Assembly: GCA_964529305.1 (NCBI GenBank)
Contig: CAZGUX010000091.1
Span: forward strand, 97,689-161,688
Source of the DNA: CAZGUX01 sp964529305
GTDB lineage: Bacteria; Acidobacteriota; Terriglobia; Bryobacterales; Bryobacteraceae
Direction: 5' to 3'
Length of the DNA stretch: 64,000 bases
Notes under the pieces: generated by a model
What the model saw: the letters and a program-made list of their open reading frames with translations, nothing else
Databases searched by the model: none
Told to the model about the DNA's origin: nothing
Translations under genes and position numbers: made by a program
Shown here: piece by piece, positions 1-8,989 of the stretch
Layout: each line of letters opens with the position of its first letter
How positions within the stretch are numbered: position 1 is the stretch's first letter

Positions 1-1138
1 CCAGGAACTCGCGAACCCGCGCCGGAGGAGGAAGCATGCCCGCCAGATCCAGGCAGACGCGGCGCAGAAATTCGGCATCGGAGGACAAGTCGGACGGAAC
101 GATGTTGAACTTCCGCAGCTTGGCGAACACCTGTTCGTCGATATAGTTGTTGCGCGGAACCGAGGGATAGTTCGCCACAGGATCCGCGATCACCCCCACG
201 CCGGCGCTGGCCACGTGACCCGCGGCCCGGATCAGGATGGACGTTTCGCCCTGCCCTTTCGCCGTAATCGTCCCGTCCGCGCCCGCGGCCGCGACGTCGG
301 GATTGTTTGACTGATAGAGCACCTCGTGGGTCAGGTCCTCCCGGCTCCCATCGGCGAAATGCGCGGTCACCAGAAGTCGATGCGACCCGCCCTTGCCGAG
401 CGTCATCAAGGTGGGGAACACTTCGATGCGCTCCGGCCGCGACTGCGTCTGCGCGCCCGGAGGATCGGCCGGCGCGCCGCGGCGAATCCAGTCGAGAACC
501 AGTTGATAGTCGGCCGACGTCTTGTCCAGCCTCTTGCCTCCGCCGTGCGCTACCTCCCCGGTGGGCTTACGCAGCAGCGAACTTAGCTCCGGATTTTTCA
601 GATCGACGCGCGGAACCGGCTCCCCTTTGGATTTGGCGGTGAGCACCTGATAGACGCCGCCCTTGACGATCCACTCGTAGTCCTCGGCGGGATGGAGCGC
701 CGTGACCGACAGTTTGAACCCGCCCTTTCCTTTGACGCCGCCATGGCAGGCGGCGCTGTTGCAGCCTCGCTTGGTGAATACCGATTCGATGTCGCGGCTA
801 AACGTGATTTGGCGCCGTTCGGCTGCATGGCGAATGCTCAGTGAGGCTTTCGCGGTCTTGCCGTCGACCGAAGCCGTGACGGACGCCACGCCGTCGGTCA
901 CCGCGAACACCCGGCCCGCCCCTTCGATGCGTGCCAGTCCTGGTTTGGAGAGAGACCACTGGGCCCGCGAGGTCAGATCGACTTCCGTGCCATCCGGACC
1001 CATGCCGACGACCACGAGTTGCTGCGAAGCCCCGGCCCCGCGAAGGGTTACGTCCGGCGGCAGGACGCGCAGCGACGCGAGCCGGGGCTGGGCGTTCGCA
1101 ACGAGCGGGATCGTCAACAGGAGAAGAAGTTGTCTCAT
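1..1138 (-). CDS. PSD1-type cytochrome/DUF1549-DUF1553 protein, N-terminal part (runs off the window)
   Basis: The frame starts with ATG at 1138 and stays open to the left edge, so only about 379 residues are visible. It begins with a signal peptide (MRQLLLLLTIPLVANA), continues with an immunoglobulin-like Big-type repeat, and then shows the heme-binding motif CNSAACHGG (a CX4CH form typical of PSD1, the planctomycete-type cytochrome C domain). A second Ig-like repeat follows, and the last visible part (NNYIDEQVFAKLRKFNI, then RRVCLDLAGMLP) is the start of DUF1549. Members of the family are large secreted or periplasmic proteins of unknown enzymatic role. Its ATG overlaps the TGA of the upstream gene (ATGA), so the two are translationally coupled. 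Confidence 0.85.
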   Translation of the reverse strand, partial: MRQLLLLLTIPLVANAQPRLASLRVLPPDVTLRGAGASQQLVVVGMGPDGTEVDLTSRAQWSLSKPGLARIEGAGRVFAVTDGVASVTASVDGKTAKASLSIRHAAERRQITFSRDIESVFTKRGCNSAACHGGVKGKGGFKLSVTALHPAEDYEWIVKGGVYQVLTAKSKGEPVPRVDLKNPELSSLLRKPTGEVAHGGGKRLDKTSADYQLVLDWIRRGAPADPPGAQTQSRPERIEVFPTLMTLGKGGSHRLLVTAHFADGSREDLTHEVLYQSNNPDVAAAGADGTITAKGQGETSILIRAAGHVASAGVGVIADPVANYPSVPRNNYIDEQVFAKLRKFNIVPSDLSSDAEFLRRVCLDLAGMLPPPARVREFL

Positions 1139-2820
1139 CGGGTTGCCGGCGGCGTCTCCTTGTTTGCGATCTCGGCGAGTTTCGACACCACCATGATCGG
1201 AATCACTCGTTCCGCTGCCGCCGCGCCGACCTTGCCTTGGTGCACGGGGCGCACGACCACTCGCGCGAACACCGGCATCCGCGTTGGCGGCGCCTCGGCC
1301 GAGGCGGAAAACACCAGCGTCGATCGCTGCGTCTCCGGGTTGTATCGCTCCAGTTTGCCCCCGTTCGGAAGCGGCGGTTTGGGCGGATCGAACGCCGAGC
1401 CGACCACCGCGCGCACGCCGGGCGGCAGACCTTCGGCTTCGATCGTCACCAGGCCTGGATAACCTTCCTCGCGGTCGATGGTGATGTCGATGGGCTTCGA
1501 CTCGCCCGGCGCAAGGTTCACGGGGGTGTCGGCGATCTTCGCCTGACCGAGATGAGGCAATCGCGGGCGGAGGCAGATGCGATACGCGAACGATTCACCG
1601 CCGTGATCCGGCGTCAGGTTCCGGATCTCCAGGGTGTATTCGCCCGCGGACGGCAAGCCGACGGTGGTCTTGGGCTCGATCATCTTCATCATGTACAGGC
1701 CGTTGTTGTTGCGCTTGGTGTACACGTTGGTGACGGTCTCCTTGCCCTGCGCGTCAAGCACCCGCACGACGGGATTGAAGACCGGCATCGTGCCGCGCGG
1801 GGTCTCCACTTCGACCGCTATTTCCTGGGCTGCGTCGGCGCGGAACCGGATCTTCTGGATCAGGCCCGCGCTGCCGATGACGCCTTCCACGACACCGGGC
1901 AATTTCATCTCCGGGATCGAGGAGCTTCCTTCGTCGGCGGCGCGATAGGCTTCGAGAACCGGCGATACCTTCTCTTCGCCCGTGCGCGCGTTCAACCGTG
2001 CAATCCAGTTCGCGGGAATGGCGCGCGTAAACGTCCGCTCGGTCCAGTCGTTGCCCGGTTCGGCGCTGGGGCTGGCCCCTCGCGGTTTGCCCACCTGCAG
2101 GCAGTAGACGAAATCGGGCCCGCCCATTCCCTGGAACGCCTCCACTCGCAGGACATGACGTCCGGCCTTTGCAAACTTGTGCGTAAGATGAGTGTCCTTG
2201 CTGAGGCCGGGGAAGTAGAGCGGTTCATCCTGGTACGCGATGCGCTTGAGGCGGCTCGCATCGAACCAGCTTCCCGCCGGCTCGAAGATCGTGACGGCCG
2301 GATCGAACGCGCCATTGCCGGCACCGACGTCGAAGCTCAGTTCGTCTCCGGCGGCCACGTCGAACGAGTATTCGTTGATGTCACCCTTGCTGCGGATCCG
2401 GCCGAACACCGCGACGGGAAATCGTTCGAGCTTGGATGGTTCGACCAGGGTGGGCTCGTTCACGACGCGGAAGGCGAGCGGGTTGGTCACGCCCCTCGGC
2501 GTCACCAGGCGAAACGCATACGAGCCGGGAGTTGTCCCGGAAGCGACCTTAAATTCGATACGGACGAGGTGAGCCGCCGGTTTGCCCTTTGCCGGAGGCG
2601 CGGAATCTGCCTCCGTACCTAACACCCTCGCTTCGGCGAACGCGCCGGCGACCCAGACCGCGTGAGCGTCTTTCAAGGCCGTCCCGCGCACCGTGACCAC
2701 CGTCTCCCCGCCCGGCTGAGCGCCGTACGGAAACGCCGAGAGCAGCCGAGGTTCTTCGGCGGCGGGCGCACTCACCGCAAACAGAAGCAACACGGTGAAC
2801 GGGCACGACGCCTTCCGCAT
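1135..2820 (-). CDS. Secreted protein with pre-peptidase C-terminal (PPC) domain
   Basis: A protein of about 561 residues. The ATG at 2820 is chosen because it begins a clean signal peptide (MRKASCPFTVLLLFAVSAPAAE); a longer open frame upstream runs into the previous gene. After an IPT/TIG-like segment (GGETVVTVRGTALKDA) there is a PPC-like beta-sandwich (GDINEYSFDVAAGDELSFDV) and further Ig-like parts. Such proteins regularly stand next to PSD1/DUF1549 proteins in acidobacteria and planctomycetes, which is what is seen here: 11 bases after the SMP-30-like gene and overlapping the PSD1 gene. No catalytic motif is visible; a binding or scaffold role at the cell surface is an inference. Confidence 0.75.
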   Translation of the reverse strand: MRKASCPFTVLLLFAVSAPAAEEPRLLSAFPYGAQPGGETVVTVRGTALKDAHAVWVAGAFAEARVLGTEADSAPPAKGKPAAHLVRIEFKVASGTTPGSYAFRLVTPRGVTNPLAFRVVNEPTLVEPSKLERFPVAVFGRIRSKGDINEYSFDVAAGDELSFDVGAGNGAFDPAVTIFEPAGSWFDASRLKRIAYQDEPLYFPGLSKDTHLTHKFAKAGRHVLRVEAFQGMGGPDFVYCLQVGKPRGASPSAEPGNDWTERTFTRAIPANWIARLNARTGEEKVSPVLEAYRAADEGSSSIPEMKLPGVVEGVIGSAGLIQKIRFRADAAQEIAVEVETPRGTMPVFNPVVRVLDAQGKETVTNVYTKRNNNGLYMMKMIEPKTTVGLPSAGEYTLEIRNLTPDHGGESFAYRICLRPRLPHLGQAKIADTPVNLAPGESKPIDITIDREEGYPGLVTIEAEGLPPGVRAVVGSAFDPPKPPLPNGGKLERYNPETQRSTLVFSASAEAPPTRMPVFARVVVRPVHQGKVGAAAAERVIPIMVVSKLAEIANKETPPATR

Positions 2821-2831
2821 CTCTCGAGACC

Positions 2832-3731
2832 TTATTTCTTCGCTTCCTGCCAGCGTTGCCACTCGAGACCGGGCCGGTCCACGCGGAACTGCACCAACCG
2901 GCCGCGCTCGGCCTCGGTCACGTAGCAGGTCCGGCCATCCGGTCCGCCAAAGCACAGATTCGTCGGATGAGCGCCGAGCACGTTAATCTCGCGAATCACT
3001 TTGCCTTGAGGCGAAACCTTGACCACGGTACCTTTGCCATGGCGGGTGATGTAGAGGTTGCCGTCGACGTCGGCCCTCATGCCGTCAAAGCCGTGGTCGG
3101 GGAACTCGATCAGCAACGTCTTGTTGGCCAGCGCGCCGCCGGCCTTGATGTCGAATTGCCACACCTTCCGCTGTACGGACTCGTTGACGTAGAGTTTCTT
3201 TCCGTCCGGGCTTACCTCGATGCCGTTCGTAGTGCCCATGCCGGTGGCAACTTTCACCAGCTTGCGGCGCTTGTTCACCACCCAGATCTGGCCCGTGCTT
3301 TGGGCCCAGTTCGGATCGCTGGCCCAGATGGTGCCGTCGGGACCGATCGCCAGGTCGTTCGGCTGGTTCATGGTTGGGTCGTGGGCAAACACCGATACCG
3401 CCTTGGTCTTGATGTCCACCTTCAGAACGTTGTGGTTGGTGTAGTCGGCCAGGTACATGAAGCCGCGCTTGTCGAAGCGGGTCCCGTTGGCCAGACTGCC
3501 GTTGGTGAATTCGAGGAAGATCTCGCCCTTTCCGTCCGGAGCCACTCGCCCGACGGTGGGCTTACGGGTGAAGCTGACGGCGTAAATATTGCCCTGCCGA
3601 TCGCAGGCGGGACCTTCGATCTCCTTGGTAAAGCTGTTCTCCGCTGTGAGCGGTGTCGACACGAAAAGGGTTTCGCCCATTGCCATGGGAATCACCAGTG
3701 CGACCAGGGAAACATAGCGTATGGCCGTCAT
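2832..3731 (-). CDS. SMP-30/gluconolactonase-like secreted beta-propeller protein
   Basis: 299 residues from ATG 3731, which gives a signal peptide (MTAIRYVSLVALVIPMAMG). The rest is a six-bladed propeller pattern: EGPACDRQGNIYAVSF, DKRGFMYLADYTNHNVLKVD, QPNDLAIGPDGTIWASDP, TNGIEVSPDGKKLYVNE, FDGMRADVDGNLYITRHGKG and PTNLCFGGPDGRTCYVTE. The NxxxxxPDG and DGMxxDxxGNLY motifs fit the metal-binding SMP-30/LRE family (lactonase or related). First gene of a leftward operon with the PPC and PSD1 genes. The natural substrate cannot be told from sequence. Confidence 0.85.
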   Translation of the reverse strand: MTAIRYVSLVALVIPMAMGETLFVSTPLTAENSFTKEIEGPACDRQGNIYAVSFTRKPTVGRVAPDGKGEIFLEFTNGSLANGTRFDKRGFMYLADYTNHNVLKVDIKTKAVSVFAHDPTMNQPNDLAIGPDGTIWASDPNWAQSTGQIWVVNKRRKLVKVATGMGTTNGIEVSPDGKKLYVNESVQRKVWQFDIKAGGALANKTLLIEFPDHGFDGMRADVDGNLYITRHGKGTVVKVSPQGKVIREINVLGAHPTNLCFGGPDGRTCYVTEAERGRLVQFRVDRPGLEWQRWQEAKK

Positions 3732-3746
3732 GGACAGAATGCGTCC

Positions 3747-3776
3747 AGTATAGTTCACGCCTTTCGATGGCCGCAA
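3747..3776 (-). promoter_or_regulatory. Candidate sigma-70-type promoter of the SMP-30/PPC/PSD1 operon
   Basis: On the minus strand TTGCGG is followed after 18 bases by TATACT, about 16 bases before the ATG at 3731. The short leader leaves little room for a ribosome site, so either the real start signal is slightly elsewhere or translation is nearly leaderless. Seen in sequence; function is inferred. Confidence 0.35.
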
Positions 3777-3810
3777 ACCGCGCGTGCTATATTCGAGCGT
3801 TGAACAACCC

Positions 3811-4587
3811 ATGAAACTCAAGCGTTTGCTGTTTGCCGAACTGACGCGCCAGGATCTGCGCGCGGCGGCTTCGGAGGCCATGGTGGTGATTCCCCTCGGA
3901 GCGACCGAACAACATGGCCCGCACTTGCCCGTCGGTACCGACTACTTCACCGTGGAACATCTGGCCCGCGAGGCCGGCGCAGTCGCCGCGGAGGAGATTC
4001 CCCTGCTGGTTGCGCCCGCTCTGCCCTTCGGCTGTTCGCAGCATCACATCCCGTTCGGCGGCACGTTCTCGATGACGTCCGAGACGTACTACCGGGCCGT
4101 CTATGAACTCATCCTGGCGGTGTTCAAGAGTGGATTCAGCCGTCTGTTTCTCTTGAACGGCCATGGTGGGAACCACGAACTGGCCCAACTGGTGGCACGC
4201 GACATCGCGCTCGAGTATCCCGCCCACATCGCGGCCGCTTCCTACTGGACCATTGGCTGGGACGCGTTGGTCGCCGAGAACGCTCATCTCGGCATGAGGC
4301 TTCCCGGTCACGCCGGCATTTTTGAAACCTCGATGATTCTGGCGCTCCGCGGTGAACTCGTGGCGACTGACCGGCCGCATCGCGACGACCTCGGCGACAC
4401 CGACCCGCGCGCCTGGCAGCAGGTGTATCGCGCCGAACATCACGGCTTCTGGCAGTCGATCAACGGGTACACGGACAGTCCGGATCAAGCCACGGCGGAA
4501 CGGGGAGAGCGCTACCGGAAAGCCATCATCGGCTCGGTGGCGAAGGCGTTTGTCGAGTTCTACGGGAACTGCCCGGCTACGCTCTGA
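3811..4587 (+). CDS. Creatininase-family amidohydrolase
   Basis: 258 residues. ATG 3811 (MKLKRLLFAELTRQDLRAA) matches the usual start of the family; an in-frame GTG at 3784 is possible but would add nine unconserved residues. Metal-binding motifs are intact: VIPLGATEQHGPHLPVGTD near residues 28-44, with the Glu, His and Asp ligands, and LLNGHGGNHELA near 113. The family includes creatininase, MftE peptidase and formamide hydrolases; the context (divergent from the SMP-30 operon, no mycofactocin genes) does not decide the substrate. Confidence 0.85.
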   Translation: MKLKRLLFAELTRQDLRAAASEAMVVIPLGATEQHGPHLPVGTDYFTVEHLAREAGAVAAEEIPLLVAPALPFGCSQHHIPFGGTFSMTSETYYRAVYELILAVFKSGFSRLFLLNGHGGNHELAQLVARDIALEYPAHIAAASYWTIGWDALVAENAHLGMRLPGHAGIFETSMILALRGELVATDRPHRDDLGDTDPRAWQQVYRAEHHGFWQSINGYTDSPDQATAERGERYRKAIIGSVAKAFVEFYGNCPATL

Positions 4588-4595
4588 CCAGGTCG

Positions 4596-5162
4596 TTACA
4601 GTTGGATGCCGGCGATCCTGCCGTCCCGCACCATCACCGTGACCGACCCCTTGGCCGTCTTGTAGATCCGGGTTTCCCCTTCCGCGTCGCTGATCGACAT
4701 GGCGGGCGTGCCCAGCGCGTCGAGTTCGGTACGGGGCATTCCTTCTTTCAATGTGGAGGGATCGATGACGGTCGGCTCCTTAGGGGGAGGCAGCGGTTGG
4801 GACACGCGCAGGATCGCGGCTTGCGCTCCGGTAGGATGCGGCGCCACCGCCTGCGTCGCGGGGACCGCGGCACGGACGCTCACGGCGCTTCGGCGGGTCG
4901 AGGACGTCGAACCGGCGGCTGCGTCCGCCAGATCCCTGGCATTGGCCTCGTCCAATCGCCTCCTGGGAGCCGGCACCGCGGTTGAGGCATTCTTCGATTG
5001 CTCCAACCGCTTGGACGCGGTTCCGAAGGTGCCCTTGATGGCGGTGCCGACCCCAGCGGCGACTGCGGCTGCCTTGCCCGCGGTGGCCCCATACTCGACT
5101 GCCGTCTGGGCCGACAGGCCGCTGACAGCGGCGGACACGACGAACAGGACAGATGCGCGCAC
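4596..5162 (-). CDS. Secreted hypothetical protein with SmpA-like C-terminal fold
   Basis: 188 residues starting at a GTG preceded by GAGGAG. A signal peptide (MRASVLFVVSAAVSGLSAQ) is followed by an Ala-rich, low-complexity middle and a compact C-terminal part (LKEGMPRTELDALGTPAM then TRIYKTAKGSVTVMVRDGRI) that resembles the small two-layer SmpA/OmlA-type fold by pattern only. Converges on the creatininase gene with 8 bases between stops. Function not recognised. Confidence 0.6.
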   Translation of the reverse strand: MRASVLFVVSAAVSGLSAQTAVEYGATAGKAAAVAAGVGTAIKGTFGTASKRLEQSKNASTAVPAPRRRLDEANARDLADAAAGSTSSTRRSAVSVRAAVPATQAVAPHPTGAQAAILRVSQPLPPPKEPTVIDPSTLKEGMPRTELDALGTPAMSISDAEGETRIYKTAKGSVTVMVRDGRIAGIQL

Positions 5163-5284
5163 GGAGATCTCCTCAAGTTGACTCTATCTCCGGCTCGACT
5201 TTAGCTACCAGCCGACAGATGCCTTAGGCGGACCGTTAAAAACCCTGCGAAACGTTAGCTTGGCGTTCACCTGTCAAACCCGCG

Positions 5285-6412
5285 CTAGCCGATGGGCACT
5301 TCCGGTTTCTCCACCACCTCGCGAATATCGACCATTGTCCGCTCGCGGTGCAGCGAGAAATACGCGATGAGAAAAACGACGGCGATCAGGCCGATCATCA
5401 CCATGAACGCAAGCAGCCGTGTGACCATCCGGACGGGCGCCATCGCCTGAGCGGTCTCCTGGCTCACGATGACGATCCATCCGAGACTGCCATAGTCTTT
5501 TTTGAGCCCCGTGTCGGCGAAGGCAATCAACCGCGGGCCGCCGACCCGCATCGGCGAGGTCAGGAACCCCGCTTCCCTGCCGGACAAGGTCCCCAAAAGA
5601 TCCTGGATCGAAGCATATTCCTCCGACTTCAGCTTCATCGCCAGATTGGCGTGTTGGGAGCCGATGACCGTGCCGTCCTCCTTCACGATCTGAGTCACGC
5701 CCGTAGGCCCCAATTGCGCCCGCTGCACGATGGGGAAGATGGTCGACACTTCGAGTAGAGCGTCGATGGCGCCCACAAACCGGTTGCTGCTCGGGTCCAC
5801 CACGGGGAGGCCGACGCCGATGTAATACGATCGGGTCACGTCGTCATACAGTACATCCGTCAGCGAAACCGCGCCTCGGCCTTGCGCGTAGATCCCTTGC
5901 CAGAAGTCTTCGTCTCCCTGGTAATAGTCCAACGTCTTGTGAGTGGCCGCCACCACCGCTCCCTTCTCGTCGGTCACGGTGATGCGAAGGAAGCGGCGGT
6001 CCAGGTCGCGATAGCGCCTCAATAGCTGGGAGGCCCTCGACGCGAGCAGGCTGTTTACCATTCCGGCGGCCTGCGGCGTGTTCCAGAGTTTCTCCGTTTT
6101 TTGTACGCGTTCGGCAAAGGCCGAGTCGTTCACGCCCGCATAGCCGCGGTTGGCGGACTCGACTGTCTCGACGATGATGGGTTCCGCGGCCAGCGTGGCA
6201 ACGCTCGTGACGCGGTCATGAACGAATAGGGCAACTTCCGTGGCCGCGAATTCGGCGATGGTGCGGAAGTGTGTGCCGAGGGTCTTCTCGAGTGCCGATT
6301 GGCTGTGGTTCAGGCTGTAAAGCCCCACGACCGAGATCGGAACGATGGTCAACAGCGCGCCGATGATGAGCTTGGAAAATGGGATTCGGAGTTCGAAGCG
6401 TTCGTTCGCCAT
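5285..6412 (-). CDS. Membrane sensor-like protein with periplasmic dCache domain and no output domain
   Basis: 375 residues from ATG 6412 (MANERFELRIPFSKL), chosen for the AGAGGA ribosome site upstream. One transmembrane helix near residues 14-34 (KLIIGALLTIVPISVVGLYS), a periplasmic region of about 290 residues with dCache features (FLRITVTDEKGAVVAATHKT, YYIGVGLPVVD, FVGAIDALLEV), and a second helix near 335-358. It ends about 20 residues after the second helix, so no HAMP, kinase, cyclase or methyl-accepting part is present. It may act through a partner protein encoded elsewhere. Confidence 0.75.
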   Translation of the reverse strand: MANERFELRIPFSKLIIGALLTIVPISVVGLYSLNHSQSALEKTLGTHFRTIAEFAATEVALFVHDRVTSVATLAAEPIIVETVESANRGYAGVNDSAFAERVQKTEKLWNTPQAAGMVNSLLASRASQLLRRYRDLDRRFLRITVTDEKGAVVAATHKTLDYYQGDEDFWQGIYAQGRGAVSLTDVLYDDVTRSYYIGVGLPVVDPSSNRFVGAIDALLEVSTIFPIVQRAQLGPTGVTQIVKEDGTVIGSQHANLAMKLKSEEYASIQDLLGTLSGREAGFLTSPMRVGGPRLIAFADTGLKKDYGSLGWIVIVSQETAQAMAPVRMVTRLLAFMVMIGLIAVVFLIAYFSLHRERTMVDIREVVEKPEVPIG

Positions 6413-6640
6413 GGCAATCCTCTTCTCGTCGACGATGAGGGCGCGACGATCGATTGCCAACAGCCACTATCTCGCCCTCGCCCTTAGAGTACTCCTGAGC
6501 GCAAGCCGCGGGAAGGCTTTTCCGATGGTAAAAAGGGACGCCCCGGGTCGGGGCCGACACATCGTTTCACGTCAGCGGTTTACAACGGAAGGAAACCTGC
6601 CTGCCAAGGCAGCGCGTCCAAACCTTCAGGAGGTGAGGAA

Positions 6641-6835
6641 ATGTTCAAGAGATTAAGACTGCTGCCAGTCGTAATTCTCGGAGCGGCCCTCACACTGATG
6701 GGTAGCGGGTGCGCATCGTACGGAACGCGATCCAGCTTTGGCGTCTCCGTCCGGTCGGGCCCGACGCACCATCACAGTGGCTACTATGACCGGTGGGGCT
6801 ATTGGCATCCTTACCGCTACCACCGGTATCGATAG
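6641..6835 (+). CDS. Small His/Tyr-rich putative lipoprotein
   Basis: 64 residues with a strong ribosome site (AGGAGGTGAGG) before the ATG. A hydrophobic N-terminus ends in LTLMGSGCAS; the Cys at 24 may be lipidated, though the lipobox is imperfect. The mature part is short and ends in HHHSGYYDRWGYWHPYRYHR, rich in His, Tyr and Trp. Such tails are common in small envelope proteins of unknown role. Followed by a strong terminator, so it is probably a one-gene transcript. Confidence 0.7.
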   Translation: MFKRLRLLPVVILGAALTLMGSGCASYGTRSSFGVSVRSGPTHHHSGYYDRWGYWHPYRYHRYR

Positions 6836-6887
6836 TCAGGGCCAGTCCTCAGGATTCCCGGAAGCTCCATAGTGGAGGCTAGAAAAG

Positions 6888-6920
6888 CGGCGGGCCGGCC
6901 AGTCGCCGGCCCGCCGTTTT
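6888..6920 (+). terminator. Rho-independent terminator (likely bidirectional)
   Basis: A perfect 12-bp stem (CGGCGGGCCGGC at 6888-6899 with its complement at 6905-6916), a five-base loop and a following T run. An A run just before the stem gives the same layout on the minus strand, so it can serve both the lipoprotein gene and the leftward gene at 6953-7687. Confidence 0.9.
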
Positions 6921-6952
6921 CGTTTTCAACATCGACGGACACATCTGCGCGC

Positions 6953-7687
6953 CTATCGTTCGGCGGCCACTTCAACGGATTTCTGGAGGCTGCTTTGAAC
7001 CTCGCGATCATCGAAAGGACCGATGACACGGATCAGGGTCCGGGTGGTGTCTTCCACGACCGGGACACCGGAGGATGCCGCAATCAATGGTGAGACACAA
7101 GCAAGGTCGGGGGGCGATCCGGGCGGGATCCCGTAATACGTCTTGCTGTGCAGCGTCACGACATAAAGTGTCTTGAGAGGCTCGTTGAAAGTGAACGTCA
7201 CGATGTTCCTCTCGGTTCGGGTCGCCTGGTCCGGGGAAACCAGGTCGCACGTCACCTGAGGGTTGTCCAGGCCGGCGAACGTCCGGATCGCCGGCAACAA
7301 GGGATTGCTTTCGTCGAGGATGTCGATTCCGGCAATCAATACCGCCGACTGGCCAGTGCTCAACGCCACGGTTTGCTCGCGGTTCAGGAGTGAGTTCCCA
7401 GCCGGCGTCAAACGCGTCCCCTGCCGGATCAGCAGGCGCGGGTCGCCGGACAGGACCGAACATTCGCTGGCGGGGGCCTGGTTCTCGACAGGCGTGGCGG
7501 TGCATCGCTGCGAGACCGAACTCACTACCTGTTGCGCGAAACCGGCGGGGATACTGGTGAGCAAAACCGCCGGAAGCGGCGCGGTGCCTGGGGGGCTGAG
7601 CGTTACGGCCGGAAACGGTACGGCCGGCGAAGTTTGGCTCCAGAGCATCGAAGCGGTGAGCAATCCCAGGGTGATTCTCAGAGTCAT
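6953..7687 (-). CDS. Secreted hypothetical protein
   Basis: 244 residues from an ATG with TAGGAGAA upstream. Signal peptide MTLRITLGLLTASMLWSQ, then a mature domain with four Cys residues that could form disulfides (QRCTATPVENQAPASEC, TCDLVS, LACVSP). No family recognised. Its 3' end abuts the bidirectional terminator. Confidence 0.6.
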   Translation of the reverse strand: MTLRITLGLLTASMLWSQTSPAVPFPAVTLSPPGTAPLPAVLLTSIPAGFAQQVVSSVSQRCTATPVENQAPASECSVLSGDPRLLIRQGTRLTPAGNSLLNREQTVALSTGQSAVLIAGIDILDESNPLLPAIRTFAGLDNPQVTCDLVSPDQATRTERNIVTFTFNEPLKTLYVVTLHSKTYYGIPPGSPPDLACVSPLIAASSGVPVVEDTTRTLIRVIGPFDDREVQSSLQKSVEVAAER

Positions 7688-8623
7688 TCCACAGTTCTCC
7701 TATGTGTTGTATCGGAATTGAGGTCTCCGGGACTGCCGGCGTCGGTCAGCCGTGAGGTAAATCGGGGAATCGGAGACACACTTGTCCTCCCCATGGACTT
7801 TTCAGCAGCACAGTTTTACTCGGGCGTCCGGTTACCGCGATGGACCGGCGCCGCGCGTTGGAGTGGGACGGTTACGTCCTCCTGAGGCAAAATCTGGAAG
7901 GGCTGGGCCAGGCATCGCGCCGCGGACCGCCCAACCGGCAACCACCGGGCCGGCGAAAAGCCCAGACCAAGCGCGAACCTTGGGCCCAACTGGAACTTTT
8001 GATGCCGCGTGAGCCGGGGTGCAAGCGTGATTCCACAATCGGCAATGCGTGTATCATCAACGGTTTTACAAAAGTCGCCGGTTTGCAAAGGCGCGCCGTT
8101 GTGGCCGCGCATGCAGATTCCACATGAAATAACAGGGACGCGCCAGCCGGTAAAACTTGCAGAGTGAGTACTTTTTTCCGGTGCCCCAGACTCCAATATG
8201 GCCGATATCGCTTTTGAGTCGAGCTTCCTCATCGACGCTGCGCACCCAATATCGATACGGAAGTACGCTTTGTGTCCACAGACGACGTGAAGTGCGGTCT
8301 GCGCACGCCGAACCGCCCACACATACCGCTATAGTGACTCACTTCACGGCGTTTGAGTTATCTGTGCGGCGCTGCTTTGAATCAATCCTGTAAGGCATCA
8401 CCGAAACCGGCGGACAGGATCTTTCGCTTGGCAGGTTGTTTGCTATTGCAGCGGGGCCAGTCGTGGTTCCGCATTCGAGGCCGCGAAACCAAATCTCGAA
8501 GACTTTAGTTTCAACCGTTGTCCGGCGACAGCGGCGCCGGCCACGAAAATCCTGCCCATGGCTGGATGAACGGCTCAACCGTCTCGAACCGGACCCATTT
8601 CAAAGGCAGAGGACGGAAAGCTC
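7688..8623. other. Long non-coding stretch with one 9-bp inverted repeat
   Basis: About 0.94 kb in which no frame shows convincing protein features. The only structure noticed is a perfect 9-bp inverted repeat, CGTGAAGTG at 8286-8294 and CACTTCACG at 8340-8348, separated by 45 bases. It could hold promoters for the flanking divergent genes. Confidence 0.5.
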
Positions 8624-8989
8624 ATGGCGTATTGGGATGAGGTTCGGGACCCCCCGTTGGCAGGACCGCTGCTGCTGGTCATGCGCGTCGGAGACTGCCG
8701 GATGGTCGGAAGCATCTTCGCACGATGGGGCGTTGAGGTGGTGTGGGCGCACAGCCGTGTGGCCGCGGAGACGATTCTGTTGTCGAGGCCGGCGTTCGCC
8801 CTCGTCATTACGGAGGACCAGCTACCCGACGGCGACTGGCGCACGGTTGTTGAATCGGTACGGCGTGCGGGCTCCAGGGCGGTGGTTCTGGTCAAGCACG
8901 CCGAGGCCGGAGTGGCCGAAGAGCGCGTTACGCAGGTGCTGAGTGAGGATAGCGACCCGACCGGAACGTTGCTCGTGAGCGCGGCCTAG
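8624..8989 (+). CDS. Degenerate response-regulator receiver domain protein
   Basis: 121 residues with a receiver-like pattern: PLLLVMRVGDCRMVGSIF (strand 1/helix 1), FALVITEDQLPDGDW (strand 3 and its loop), SRAVVLVKHAEAG (strand 4). The acidic pair of active receivers is replaced by Met-Arg, and the phospho-Asp four residues before the conserved Pro is Glu (in TEDQLP). No output domain. It is likely unphosphorylatable and perhaps locked in an active-like state. It is the gene before the sigma-54 activator, whose own N-terminus is also receiver-sized, so a shared regulatory role is plausible. Confidence 0.65.
   Translation: MAYWDEVRDPPLAGPLLLVMRVGDCRMVGSIFARWGVEVVWAHSRVAAETILLSRPAFALVITEDQLPDGDWRTVVESVRRAGSRAVVLVKHAEAGVAEERVTQVLSEDSDPTGTLLVSAA

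Noticed and set aside
931..2622. Long rightward open frame (563 codons) opposite the PPC gene
   Set aside because: Rich in Arg/His with no signal or family pattern; it is the antisense image of a well-supported high-G+C gene.
7816..8322. Leftward open frame of 168 codons in the gap after the secreted protein gene
   Set aside because: No ribosome site, no signal peptide or domain pattern, and overlapping frames are equally open; treated as non-coding.
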